The position numbers were made by a program, and so were the translations under genes. The notes beneath the pieces are model-generated. The model ran no database searches and was not told where the DNA came from. It saw only the letters and a program-made list of their open reading frames with translations. From positions 30,383 to 94,382 of the forward strand of contig NZ_JABXKQ010000124.1 of assembly GCF_017114945.1 (NCBI RefSeq): a stretch of 64,000 nucleotides of DNA, in the 5' to 3' direction. How positions within the stretch are numbered: position 1 is the stretch's first letter; every line of letters begins with the position of its first letter. This stretch comes from Nostoc sp. JL34 (GTDB lineage Bacteria; Cyanobacteriota; Cyanobacteriia; Cyanobacteriales; Nostocaceae). Shown here piece by piece: positions 7,970 through 16,413 of the stretch.

Positions 7970-8059
7970 GATTTTATTAGCTATGGCTATGTGTTTCACT
8001 AATTGGGGTAAAGGTCTGCCATAAAAGGTAACCTATTACGCCAAGCAAACGGAGGTTTA

Positions 8060-9094
8060 ATGTCGATATCTAAAGCTGTTAACAGCAATATTACTTCTCA
8101 AAGCAGCGTTGAAAAACGCTTGCAGATAGAGCGTTTGTTAGGAGCAAATCAAATAGTTGCACCTAGTAGTGGGAGTGATGTAGTAAAGGGATTAACTCAA
8201 ACACCTAAATTTCTACCTCCCTGTTACTTTTATGATGACCGTGGTTCTAATCTGTTTGAGCAAATCTGTGATTTACCAGAATATTATCTTACACGCACAG
8301 AAACAAGGATTTTACAGCAGTATGCTGGCGAAATTGCCCAGATAACTGGCCCTTGTGAATTGGTAGAACTTGGCAGTGGCAGTTCTAGCAAAACCCGCAT
8401 TTTACTAGATGCGTACCAGCAGCTAGGCTATCCCCTACACTATCTACCAATTGATGTGTGTGCAGGGATGTTAGAAAGTAGTGCCAAGCAGTTATTGGGA
8501 GATTATCCCTTACTACAAGTTTATGCACTAGCGGGAACCTATGAATTAGCCCTTGCACAACTCCTACCGACGCAATTACCCAGTCGGATGATTTGTTTTA
8601 TTGGTAGCACTTTAGGTAATCTTACACCTGATGAGTGTGATGTATTCTTCTCTCAAATTACAAATGCTCTACAAGTAGGTGAGTATTTACTGTTGGGGAT
8701 AGATTTACGAAAGCCGAAACAGATTTTGGAACCAGCTTATAACGACAGTCAAGGAGTGACGGCAGCATTTAACCTCAATATGCTGGAACATTTAAATCAG
8801 CGGTTTGAGGGGAATTTTGACACCACACAGTTTGAACACTGGGCGTTTTACAATGAAAGTGAGGATCAAATAGAAATGCATTTACGCAGCTTGCGATCGC
8901 AAATTGTAGAATTACACGCTCTTAACCTCAAGGTTAATTTTGCCCTAGGTGAGACTATCCTCACCGAAATTTCTCGCAAATTTGACCCTAATACTATTAA
9001 GCAGCAACTCACTGCACAAGGTTTATTACCTCTTCATGTGTGGACAGATCCAAATCAATGGTTTGGTTTACTACTCTGTCAGCTACAAGCATAA
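8060..9094 (+). CDS. egtD: L-histidine N-alpha-methyltransferase EgtD
   Basis: Trimethylates histidine to hercynine with three SAM molecules, the committed step of ergothioneine synthesis. 344 residues, close to the usual 320-345. SAM motif ELGSGSSSKT lies at 103-112. Family blocks include LPPCYFYDDRGSNLFEQIC (52-70), EYYLTRTE (74-81), FIGSTLGNL, LLGIDLRKP and FALGETILTEISRKF. The ATG is preceded by a strong Shine-Dalgarno GGAGG (8051-8055). It follows egtB by 190 bp across a palindrome, so it may have its own promoter. No egtA or egtE is in the window. Confidence 0.93.
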   Translation: MSISKAVNSNITSQSSVEKRLQIERLLGANQIVAPSSGSDVVKGLTQTPKFLPPCYFYDDRGSNLFEQICDLPEYYLTRTETRILQQYAGEIAQITGPCELVELGSGSSSKTRILLDAYQQLGYPLHYLPIDVCAGMLESSAKQLLGDYPLLQVYALAGTYELALAQLLPTQLPSRMICFIGSTLGNLTPDECDVFFSQITNALQVGEYLLLGIDLRKPKQILEPAYNDSQGVTAAFNLNMLEHLNQRFEGNFDTTQFEHWAFYNESEDQIEMHLRSLRSQIVELHALNLKVNFALGETILTEISRKFDPNTIKQQLTAQGLLPLHVWTDPNQWFGLLLCQLQA

Positions 9095-9210
9095 AGCAAA
9101 TCAGCGTATGCCTCACACAGATAGCGGTTCTCAGTTGAATCCAATACCAATATAAACCTAGCAAAAACAGTCCCAACCCTTGTAGCGTTGGAGAGTAACA
9201 CTCAAAGCCT

Positions 9211-9227
9211 CTCTCCTTTTAGGAGAG
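9211..9227 (+). repeat. CTCTCCT-TTT-AGGAGAG hairpin after egtD
   Basis: A 7-bp perfect stem with a 3-nt loop, extended by CT/GG, lies 116 bp past the egtD stop. This hairpin type recurs in Nostoc intergenic DNA and may serve as transcript end for the egt genes. Confidence 0.5.
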
Positions 9228-9333
9228 GGGTCAAAGTCTTTTGCATACAAACAAGAACCGCTATAGATTAATATTCGTGCTACCCCAAGAAGAGAAAACA
9301 ATTAGAATCTCTCTCACTGGGATAATATTTTCA

Positions 9334-9440
9334 CTATAGCAATCCTGAATCAAACGCGCAGAAACAAGATCCCCGACAACTTTTACGAAGTCGGGGATCT
9401 GCGGGTTGCAATTCTCACAAATTAAATAAGATTGCTATAG
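9334..9440. mobile_element. MITE-like 107-bp element with 11-bp terminal inverted repeats
   Basis: The ends are CTATAGCAATC (9334-9344) and GATTGCTATAG (9430-9440), a perfect inverted pair. Inside is a perfect 11-bp hairpin, AGATCCCCGAC (9367-9377) against GTCGGGGATCT (9390-9400). No coding capacity. A divergent copy of its right two thirds is at 10383-10455. No clear target duplication was identified. Confidence 0.65.
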
Positions 9441-9490
9441 CTAATGTTGTATATCAGTGCAAGTGAGTCAACTAAATGTTTAACTGCTAA

Positions 9491-9805
9491 TTATTGCTGC
9501 ATTGAAGGTGTGGGAAAAATTCTGCTGAATATAGGAACCCGTGGCTTAGGCTTATTTTCTGTTATATTGGCATTAGTAGTAGAAGAGTTATTACCTGCCT
9601 CAGAGAGGATAGCTGGTTTGCTATTAGTAGAATTGGCAAAATCATTCAATTGGATAGCCGAAGGTGAATTTGAAGATATAGAAGTAAGATTATCAGTATT
9701 CTGACTATTGGGCTTTACCGGAGTTTCAGCTTGAGATGGAGTAACGATAAAAGTCGAACTTGCTCCTAATACCAATATGAGCAAATGAGAAATATATTGT
9801 TGCAT
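9491..9805 (-). CDS. Small secreted protein, Ser/Thr/Asn-rich, unknown function
   Basis: 104 residues from ATG 9805. The N-terminal hydrophobic stretch (SHLLILVLGASSTFIVTPSQA) looks like a signal peptide with cleavage after SQA. The mature part is low-complexity (rich in Asn, Ser, Thr) and ends with a basic Pro-rich tail KPKPRVPIFSRIF. No family was recognised and no clear Shine-Dalgarno is seen, so expression is uncertain. A longer frame from a TTG at 9838 is less likely. The plus-strand frame over the same DNA is regarded as its shadow. Confidence 0.5.
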   Translation of the reverse strand: MQQYISHLLILVLGASSTFIVTPSQAETPVKPNSQNTDNLTSISSNSPSAIQLNDFANSTNSKPAILSEAGNNSSTTNANITENKPKPRVPIFSRIFPTPSMQQ

Positions 9806-10665
9806 GGGGATTAGTAAAGTGGGTTGATAAATATTCAAAGCTTAAGGAAGTTGTGTTTGTTATTAGTTGGAAATAAAACTGCAATTTCCCAATATAAATC
9901 ATGGCGCTGTTGTCCAATCAAACCTGAACACAGCGATTTATAAATGAATAGACTACTAGTGCTTAATACGTTAATTCGCTAACAATAACCGAACCTATCT
10001 CAATCAAGGGTAAGGTAAACTTCTCTTTGGTAAAAAGAGAGTGGTTATTTTAAGACTACTGAATTTGTCTGATAGAGAGTTGGTAAATAGATAGCACCTG
10101 AAATAATTGACGTTTTTTAATCAACTAACTCTGCACAACCATTAATATTTTAGTGATATTGAACTTCTTATTAAAAGAGGAATGTTACTGAACTTTTTCA
10201 AAAAGCTGATTTATCTAAAATCAACTCTTAATTCGCATATTTAACTAAATATAGGAAAAACTATATGAATTTTTAACAAACCCTGAGTTTGATGAAGTAG
10301 CTTTCATAAATAAATACGTGTATCCGTTCAGCAATAGATACTAATCTGACTATATTAGGTAAATACTGAGAATATAAACCCACAGTTCCCCGAATGATTT
10401 AAAAAGTTGGGGAGCTTATTTCTCACCAATGATTTAGGATTGCTTGCTATATATAAGTTTAGCTGTAGACATTCTAGAACTGCAAGCCGTTTCTATCAGA
10501 TGAACCAGCCAAAAAATAAATGGGAGTTTTTTTGATTTATGTCGATATTTTAAGGTTTACCATCCCATGAGAAACTTTCAGAGCATCTGGGTATTATGAC
10601 AAGTTAAACTAGACTTCTCTAGTTACTAATAGTGACACCCGCACCTCCTATTTTTCTGAAAATAT
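9806..10665. other. Long AT-rich intergenic region with a second MITE-like copy
   Basis: No gene is supported in these 860 bases. Bases 10383-10455 (GTTCCCCGAATGATTT, then AGTTGGGGAGCT, TTCTCACCAATGATTTAGG, ATTGCTTGCTATA) resemble the hairpin and right end of the element at 9334-9440. The last 200 bases should carry the promoter of the secreted protein that starts at 10666. Confidence 0.5.
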
Positions 10666-11958
10666 ATGAAATTTAGAACCTTCAAATATCCTTTTGCACT
10701 GATGCTAGTCAGCTTCAGTTTTTTGCAGACAGCTGATGCTCAAACTCCTGTAGCTGAAATCTCCAAGCTATCTCAGGAAGTTTCTGTGCTTCGGAAACAG
10801 GGCCCAACAGGGTTAGAAGTATTTCTCAAATCCCATAACAATCCGCTAAATAGCGATTCTTCCGGTGCAGTTCTACCTTCCCCTGCACTCCGCGTAGCTT
10901 TAGACGAACTTTGCCAACAACGGGACTGTTACGCCTCTCACTTGTACTGGTACACTGACATAGAACAAGCCAAAGCTGCTGCTAGAACTAGTGGTAAACC
11001 CATTTTATCTCTGCGGTTGCTGGGTAGGCTGGATCAGGATTTGAGTTGTGCTAATAGTAGGTTCTTCAGGGTTGCGTTGTATCCGAATGCTGAAATTTCT
11101 AAACTGCTTCAAGACCGCTTCATTTTGCACTGGCAATCAGTGCGCCCTGTACCTAAAGTAACTATTGATTTTGGCGACGGACGCAAGTTAGAGCGAACGA
11201 TTACAGGCAATAGCATTCATTATATATTGGATGCATCGGGGCGTCCAATAGATGCAATTCCAGGGTTATATAGTCCCAAAGCATTTTTGCGTCAGCTACA
11301 GCAGGCTGAAGTAGCAGTAAAAAATTATAGTAAACTTACACCAAGCGATCGCGAGTCTTATTTAAGAAAATACCACAGCGATCGCCTGAATTCTATCCAA
11401 GCCCAATGGGTTGCAGATTTATCCCGCCTGGGTATCCAGTCTCCCCCTAAGTTGGTGAAAATTCCGACCAATCCTAGTCAGCCACCTACAGCAGAAATAG
11501 CCAGTTCTTTAGCAGTTTCTAAGATGAGAGTTGAAACGCCAATGCTGAGTGCCCTCCAGTCTAGTGCTGAACGGAATCAAAACGCCTTAGCTGAAATAAC
11601 CGACCAGGAAGTTTGGAATAAAATCGCTCAACTCTATGCCGTTGATGCCAAGCTAGATCAAAACAGCATTTCTCTAATCAAAGCTAAAAAGTCTCAGTCT
11701 GCCAATACTCAGGAAGATAATTTGCCAACAATAGTGAAAAAATTTGAAGCCGCAATGGCTTTAGATACAGTCAGAAATGAATATATGCTGCACAGCCAAA
11801 TTCATCAATGGTTTATGCAGGGTAAGGAAACAAGGAATGTAGAAGCGCTGAATGAACAAGTATATGCCCAACTATTTTTAACTCCTAGTTCTGACCCTTG
11901 GTTGGGACTTTTCCCCAGCGATAGCTACAGCGCCATTGATAATGATGGCATCCGTTAA
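10666..11958 (+). CDS. Secreted protein with a thioredoxin-fold-like domain
   Basis: 430 residues with a signal peptide (1-26, ending TADAQ), so exported to the periplasm or outside. Residues about 95-190 resemble the thioredoxin_7-like pattern: YTDIEQAKAAARTSGKPILSL, then LSCANSRFFR, then LLQDRFILHW, then a beta-rich region with YILDASGRPIDAIPG. The usual CxxC is replaced by a single Cys in SCANSR, so redox activity is doubtful. The C-terminal half is helical and Gln/Ala-rich and unrecognised. Long non-coding stretches flank the gene and it looks monocistronic. The 3' side runs into a dispersed repeat with a strong hairpin. Family assignment is inference from pattern. Confidence 0.7.
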   Translation: MKFRTFKYPFALMLVSFSFLQTADAQTPVAEISKLSQEVSVLRKQGPTGLEVFLKSHNNPLNSDSSGAVLPSPALRVALDELCQQRDCYASHLYWYTDIEQAKAAARTSGKPILSLRLLGRLDQDLSCANSRFFRVALYPNAEISKLLQDRFILHWQSVRPVPKVTIDFGDGRKLERTITGNSIHYILDASGRPIDAIPGLYSPKAFLRQLQQAEVAVKNYSKLTPSDRESYLRKYHSDRLNSIQAQWVADLSRLGIQSPPKLVKIPTNPSQPPTAEIASSLAVSKMRVETPMLSALQSSAERNQNALAEITDQEVWNKIAQLYAVDAKLDQNSISLIKAKKSQSANTQEDNLPTIVKKFEAAMALDTVRNEYMLHSQIHQWFMQGKETRNVEALNEQVYAQLFLTPSSDPWLGLFPSDSYSAIDNDGIR

Positions 11959-11977
11959 GCTATTGAAAGAGGTAGGA

Positions 11978-12119
11978 GTCAGAAGGTTTTATCTCAGTTG
12001 GGGATTCAGACTTCTCTTGAATAAAGCCACCAAATTAAAAGTTTGGTGGGGTCTTAAACTCTATGCTTTTTTTCAGTTACGGCAGATAGCAGGAAGAGTA
12101 ATGCTTCCTGCTATCTGCC
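11978..12119 (+). repeat. Dispersed repeat copy A, with a 16-bp perfect hairpin at 12081-12119
   Basis: The segment AGTTGGGGATTCAGAC, CCACCAAATTAAAAGTTTGG and GGGTCTTAAA matches the complement of 39290-39435 and, more weakly, 21018-21110. It ends with GGCAGATAGCAGGAAG (12081-12096), pairing perfectly with CTTCCTGCTATCTGCC (12104-12119) over a 7-nt loop. That hairpin is the strongest in the window and may end the transcript of the preceding gene. Confidence 0.7.
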
Positions 12120-13175
12120 TTGCTTCGGTAAGTAAAAAGGAGTGACGAGATTTTATAGTATTGACACCTCACCCATCACTCCTTATGACTTGCGCGTTGA
12201 TAAGCTGTTACGCATTGTTAAATTACACCAGCTTACTACTTCATTTATCCTCTAACTAAAGAGGCGGATAATTATTAATTTAATATGTGTTTTCATATAC
12301 AAACATTTGTAATTGATCAATATCTATTTTGCAATTTTAGATGTAATAGTTCGACTATTGCTCGTCCTCAGAAGTTTTACCCTTGCCTGTACCAAACAGT
12401 TCCATAATGGATTTGAAAATCGAAAGGCTCAGATTCACGACTTCTTAGAGGAGTTGGGAATCTTATTGTGAAATTTATTAATAGGGAACGTATTCACGAT
12501 CACAAACAAACTTAACTTAGATTCTATGTCTTTGGTAGTAGTGGCTTGACTCTTGTGATGGAAGTTGGGGAAAATCTGATCAGTTATTCTGGATAATAAT
12601 GGAAACAATTATCATTAGCGCTAAATCATTCATTGGGGGAATGACAAAGCAGGTTAAACAATAGTAAGAAACTAAGGTTTTCTGACTTTGGTATCTTATC
12701 TAATTTCTCTACTAGTCATAATTTTGACTGGTTTATCAGTTTAGTCACAAATTTGCATAGTCGTTAGTTCGGCAGATTTGGTGCTTGTATTTAGCTGAGT
12801 TTACCGATTTTTCCCACCAAAGGTAGAAGTAATACTTAGCAAAATACTGTAGAATTTCTTGTAAAAAAGCACCCAAGTGGCGAAAGTTTTAAATGGACAC
12901 TTTGTAATTTCCTAGATTCAGTCTACTTTGAGCATCTAGGTTGAATGTAACAGGTGTTATTTCAAAAACTGGCTTACTCATCTGTAGTGCTGTAGGAAAT
13001 AAATTGTCGAAAACCTAAAATAAATGTACTTTTATAAGTTCAATTGAATAACAATTGCAGTTTACAACCAGTTAAATTTATCACTCAGCAAAATCAGGAA
13101 TGCTGCAATTATTCCGAGGATTTACCTAGTAGATTTTTTTGCTCAACCTCTGCAAGCAAGTAGCGGGAATTTAAG
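12120..13175. other. 1.05-kb region without a convincing gene
   Basis: AT-rich DNA with many stops in all frames. One tiny minus-strand frame (12355-12438, GTG start, 27 codons, ending FGTGKGKTSEDEQ) reads like protein but is too short to call. A small hairpin CCTCT-AACTAA-AGAGG lies near 12249. The promoter and leader of the PAS-CRP regulator should be at the right end. Confidence 0.45.
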
Positions 13176-14345
13176 GTGAACATAGAAAAATTTATCCAAC
13201 GCGCAGAAGTATTGCACAAGGGTTTAGCAGATTTATACCAAACTGCTAATGTATTACCTTGGATTCCCCCGGATTTACTGCCGCAAGCTTTCAAGGAACT
13301 CTATAACACTTCAAAAATAGTCCAGTTAGCGGCGGAGGAACTTTATCAGCAAAATGAGGAACTAGTACAAACACGAAATTGGTTAGAAGCAGAACGTCAA
13401 CACTACCAAGATTTATTCGAGTTTGCGCCAGATGGCTATTTAGTTACTAATACAGAAGGAATCATCCAAGAAGCTAACCTCACCGCAGCTAAGTTGCTTA
13501 ATGTTTCAAAGCATTTTTTGGTGGGCAAACCAATGGTTAACTTTGTCCTTGTACAAGAACGTCAGCAAGTTCATAACGAACTAATGCAGCTATATCAATC
13601 AGACAGAGTTAAAGAGTTATTTGTACGTTTACAACAACGTTATGGCGAGTTTTTTGATGCAGCTTTGACAGTGGCAGTTGTGCGCAATCACCAGGGTAAG
13701 GCAATCTCTCTACGCTGGATGCTGCGTAATATTACTGAGCGTCAGGACAGAGAATCAGCAATTGTCAAAAATGACGGCGACTTTTTCAATGATCGTCCCA
13801 TATATAAGCATTCTAAAGGAGAAACTATTCCCCTCAACCCATTAGTAATTTGCTATGTTTGTCAGGGTTTGGTCAAGCTGAGTACGTATTGTGAAACGGG
13901 CGAAGAATTGTTGATAGGATTGGCGACACCAGGAATGGTTTTTGGTTCTAGTTTGACATCTCTAAACATTTACCAAGCAACAGCCCTCTCTGATGTTAAG
14001 TTGGTGTCAATTTACGCGGCAGAAATAGCAGCTTCCCCAAATCTGAGCCATACTCTTTTACCAAAAATTAATCACCGCTTACAGCAAACAGAATCTTTTT
14101 TAGTCATTTGTGGAAGACGACATGTACAAGAACGCTTGCACGATCTATTACAACTTTTGAAACGAGAAGTGGGTGAAACTGTGCCGGAGGGAACTCGTTT
14201 AAGTGTTCGCTTCACTCATGAAGATATTGCTAGCGCCTGCTGTACTACGAGAGTCACAATTACACGATTGATGGGCAAATTACAAGAACAAGGTCTAATC
14301 AGTTTTGACTTAAAAAAACATATTATATTAAAAGATTTCGATTAA
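13176..14345 (+). CDS. PAS-domain Crp/Fnr-family transcriptional regulator
   Basis: 389 residues combining an N-terminal helical region (1-72), a PAS domain (about 75-195: FEFAPDGYLVTNTEGIIQEAN through LRWMLRNITERQ) and a CRP-like region. The latter has a truncated cyclic-nucleotide-type beta-roll (about 215-290) and a winged HTH (about 325-385: TRLSVRFTHEDIASACCTTR, then TITRLMGKLQEQGLI). The HTH follows the Crp/Fnr pattern, so it binds DNA; the PAS domain is the probable sensor, with ligand unknown. No His of a heme PAS is evident. The start is GTG 13176, immediately preceded by TTTAAG; a later start would cut the first helix. Genes around it do not suggest a target. Confidence 0.82.
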   Translation: MNIEKFIQRAEVLHKGLADLYQTANVLPWIPPDLLPQAFKELYNTSKIVQLAAEELYQQNEELVQTRNWLEAERQHYQDLFEFAPDGYLVTNTEGIIQEANLTAAKLLNVSKHFLVGKPMVNFVLVQERQQVHNELMQLYQSDRVKELFVRLQQRYGEFFDAALTVAVVRNHQGKAISLRWMLRNITERQDRESAIVKNDGDFFNDRPIYKHSKGETIPLNPLVICYVCQGLVKLSTYCETGEELLIGLATPGMVFGSSLTSLNIYQATALSDVKLVSIYAAEIAASPNLSHTLLPKINHRLQQTESFLVICGRRHVQERLHDLLQLLKREVGETVPEGTRLSVRFTHEDIASACCTTRVTITRLMGKLQEQGLISFDLKKHIILKDFD

Positions 14346-14754
14346 TTATTTGGCAGTCGATTGATTAAGTAGTCATTGGTTATTGGATTTTGGTGTATAC
14401 CCCGCCCCTTATGAGTGGAAAAATTTTCTCTTTTTGGACTAATTCAAACCACGTTTTTGCGTAAAATCGTAGCATTTTTAAATGTACAGAGAGGCAAAGT
14501 AAGTAGGTAAACATAATTAAATATAAAATAAACTCCTAGTTTGTAGTGAGCGATTTATCGCTCAGAGCAAGGATTATCAGGACTAAAGTCCTGACTACAA
14601 ACTTTAAATTGATTTATGCCTAGATACTTAAGTGCAACGCTATGCAAACAGGGAATTCAAAATGTACCCAAAATAATGTATATCTGATTTGACGAGTATT
14701 ACTAAAATCGCAATGCCTAGGTTGGTCTACGCCTACGCAGCATTCAAAGCGGCT
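14346..14754. other. Intergenic region upstream of glpK with repeats
   Basis: Contains the miniature palindromic element at 14538-14603 and, from 14724 to 14758, a stretch (GGTCTACGCCTACGCAGCAT) that matches in reverse complement the GCGTAGGCGTAG core of the Nostoc repeat seen in egtB. The repeat runs up to the glpK start. No gene is seen. Confidence 0.55.
14538..14603. repeat. 66-bp miniature element folding as a cruciform with two inner hairpins
   Basis: Outer arms AGTTTGTAGT (14538-14547) and ACTACAAACT (14594-14603) are perfect inverted repeats. They enclose GAGCGAT-TT-ATCGCTC (14548-14563) and AGGACT-AA-AGTCCT (14579-14592). The AGGACTAAAGTCCT core is a frequent dispersed unit in Nostoc genomes. 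Confidence 0.7.
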
Positions 14755-16269
14755 ATGCACATACTTAGCAACACAACTCCATCATCGGGCTACATCTTAG
14801 CACTGGACTTAGGGACGACAGGCAACCGCGCCTTTGTATTTAACGCAGATGGCAAGATTGTTGGGCAGGCATACAAAGAACTAACTCAACATTATCCTCA
14901 GCCTGGATGGTTAGAGCATGATCCCGAACAAATCTGGCAGGATACCTGTTGGGTGATGCAAACCGCAATTGGGAATGCCCAGATTGCTCCATCCGCGATC
15001 GCAGCTTTGGGACTGACTGTACAGCGCGAAACCTGTTTGATTTGGGACAAAACTACTGGTAAACCACTCCATAGAGCGATCGTCTGGCAAGATCGCCGCA
15101 CTGCTCCCTTTTGCCACCAGTTACAAGAGCAAGGCTACGCTGAAGAAATTTCCGATCGCACCGGATTAATCATCGATGCTTACTTTTCTGCTACCAAACT
15201 CAAATGGCTGTTAGACAAGTTTACAGATGTTGACTTGAACAATGTCTTGGCAGGTACTATTGATACCTGGGTGTTGTGGAATCTCACAGGTGGGAAAATC
15301 CATGCCACTGACCACAGCAACGCCAGCCGTACAATGTTGATGAATCTCAAAACCTGTGAATGGGATGAGATTTTACTGGATCTGTTCCAGATTCCGGCTC
15401 ATATTTTGCCCCAGATTCAGCCGAGTTTAGGAGTATTTGGAGTCACTGATGCGACTTTGTTGGGTGCTGAAATTCCCATTACTGCCATCTTGGGAGATCA
15501 GCAAGCTGCTCTATTTGGTCATGGCTGCGATCGCCCTGGTTTGATGAAATGTACTTACGGAACTGGTAGCTTTTTAGTTGCTCACACAGGCGATCAAATT
15601 GTGCGCTCGCCACATCAACTCATTTCCACGGTGGCATGGACTCAAAGAAATTCAAGGGGAAGTTTAGATGTAGGCTATGCGCTAGAAGGCAGTATGTTTA
15701 CTAGTGGAGCTTGTATCCAATGGTTGCGCGATCGCCTCAAACTGATTAAAACTGCTGCTGAAACTGAAACGATGGCAAATCAGGTAAAAGATAATGGCGG
15801 AGTATATTTTGTGCCTGCATTTAGTGGACTGGGCGCTCCCTACTGGGATATGAGCGCTAGGGGAGCCTTTTTCGGCATTACCGCCAGTGTACAACCAGAG
15901 CATCTAGTTCGCGCTGTGCTAGAAGCGATCGCCTATCAAGTTCTAGAGGTGGTGCAAGCAATAAATGCATCTAGCAGTACTCCAGTTGGGCGATTAACCG
16001 TAGATGGTGGTGCTTGCGAGAATAATTTCCTGATGCAGTTTCAGGCTGATGTGTTGGGTATTCCAGTTGAACGGCCCATAATGCGTGATACGACCGTTCA
16101 GGGTGCAGCATTTGCAGCAGGTTTAGCTGTAGGATTTTGGGAGAGCTATGCAGCATTGGTAGAACAACGGCAGATTGAACGTGTGTTTGAGCCGGGGGGC
16201 GATGATCCATTGTCTAACTTTGCTACTTGGAAAAAGGCAGTGAAACGCACTCTGGCTTGGGAGGAGTAG
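14755..16269 (+). CDS. glpK: Glycerol kinase
   Basis: Phosphorylates glycerol to glycerol-3-phosphate in the cytoplasm using ATP; FGGY kinase family. The ATG at 14755 gives 504 residues, matching the usual size (about 500) and placing the ATP-binding ILALDLGTTGNRAFVF at 14-29. Upstream in-frame starts (ATG 14713, TTG 14689) lie in a dispersed repeat and would add non-family sequence. Other motifs are HDPEQIW, WQDRRTAPFC, CTYGTGSFL, GLGAPYWDMSARG and the C-terminal VDGGACENNFLMQFQAD. Glycerol substrate is supported by R/E/D-type residues in NRAF and WQDRR, but other FGGY sugars cannot be fully excluded. Confidence 0.92.
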   Translation: MHILSNTTPSSGYILALDLGTTGNRAFVFNADGKIVGQAYKELTQHYPQPGWLEHDPEQIWQDTCWVMQTAIGNAQIAPSAIAALGLTVQRETCLIWDKTTGKPLHRAIVWQDRRTAPFCHQLQEQGYAEEISDRTGLIIDAYFSATKLKWLLDKFTDVDLNNVLAGTIDTWVLWNLTGGKIHATDHSNASRTMLMNLKTCEWDEILLDLFQIPAHILPQIQPSLGVFGVTDATLLGAEIPITAILGDQQAALFGHGCDRPGLMKCTYGTGSFLVAHTGDQIVRSPHQLISTVAWTQRNSRGSLDVGYALEGSMFTSGACIQWLRDRLKLIKTAAETETMANQVKDNGGVYFVPAFSGLGAPYWDMSARGAFFGITASVQPEHLVRAVLEAIAYQVLEVVQAINASSSTPVGRLTVDGGACENNFLMQFQADVLGIPVERPIMRDTTVQGAAFAAGLAVGFWESYAALVEQRQIERVFEPGGDDPLSNFATWKKAVKRTLAWEE

Positions 16270-16413
16270 CCGATTCAGAATTATATCTAAATTTGGAGTC
16301 CTGTATTTTGTACCTTACTTAAAAAGTAAACTGCTGTAATTCTTCCCTTCTGCCTATTGCCTTCTCTTGTAAGTATTAATCAGTCAAAATATCACTCACA
16401 TCTTAAGAAGCGC

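Noticed and set aside
9444-9704. Plus-strand frame with hydrophobic residues opposite the small secreted protein
   Set aside because: The opposite strand has a clear signal peptide and better amino acid pattern; this one is judged its shadow.
11936-12145. Plus-strand frame overlapping the end of the thioredoxin-like gene
   Set aside because: It lies in the dispersed repeat and its hairpin and has no protein-like character beyond that.
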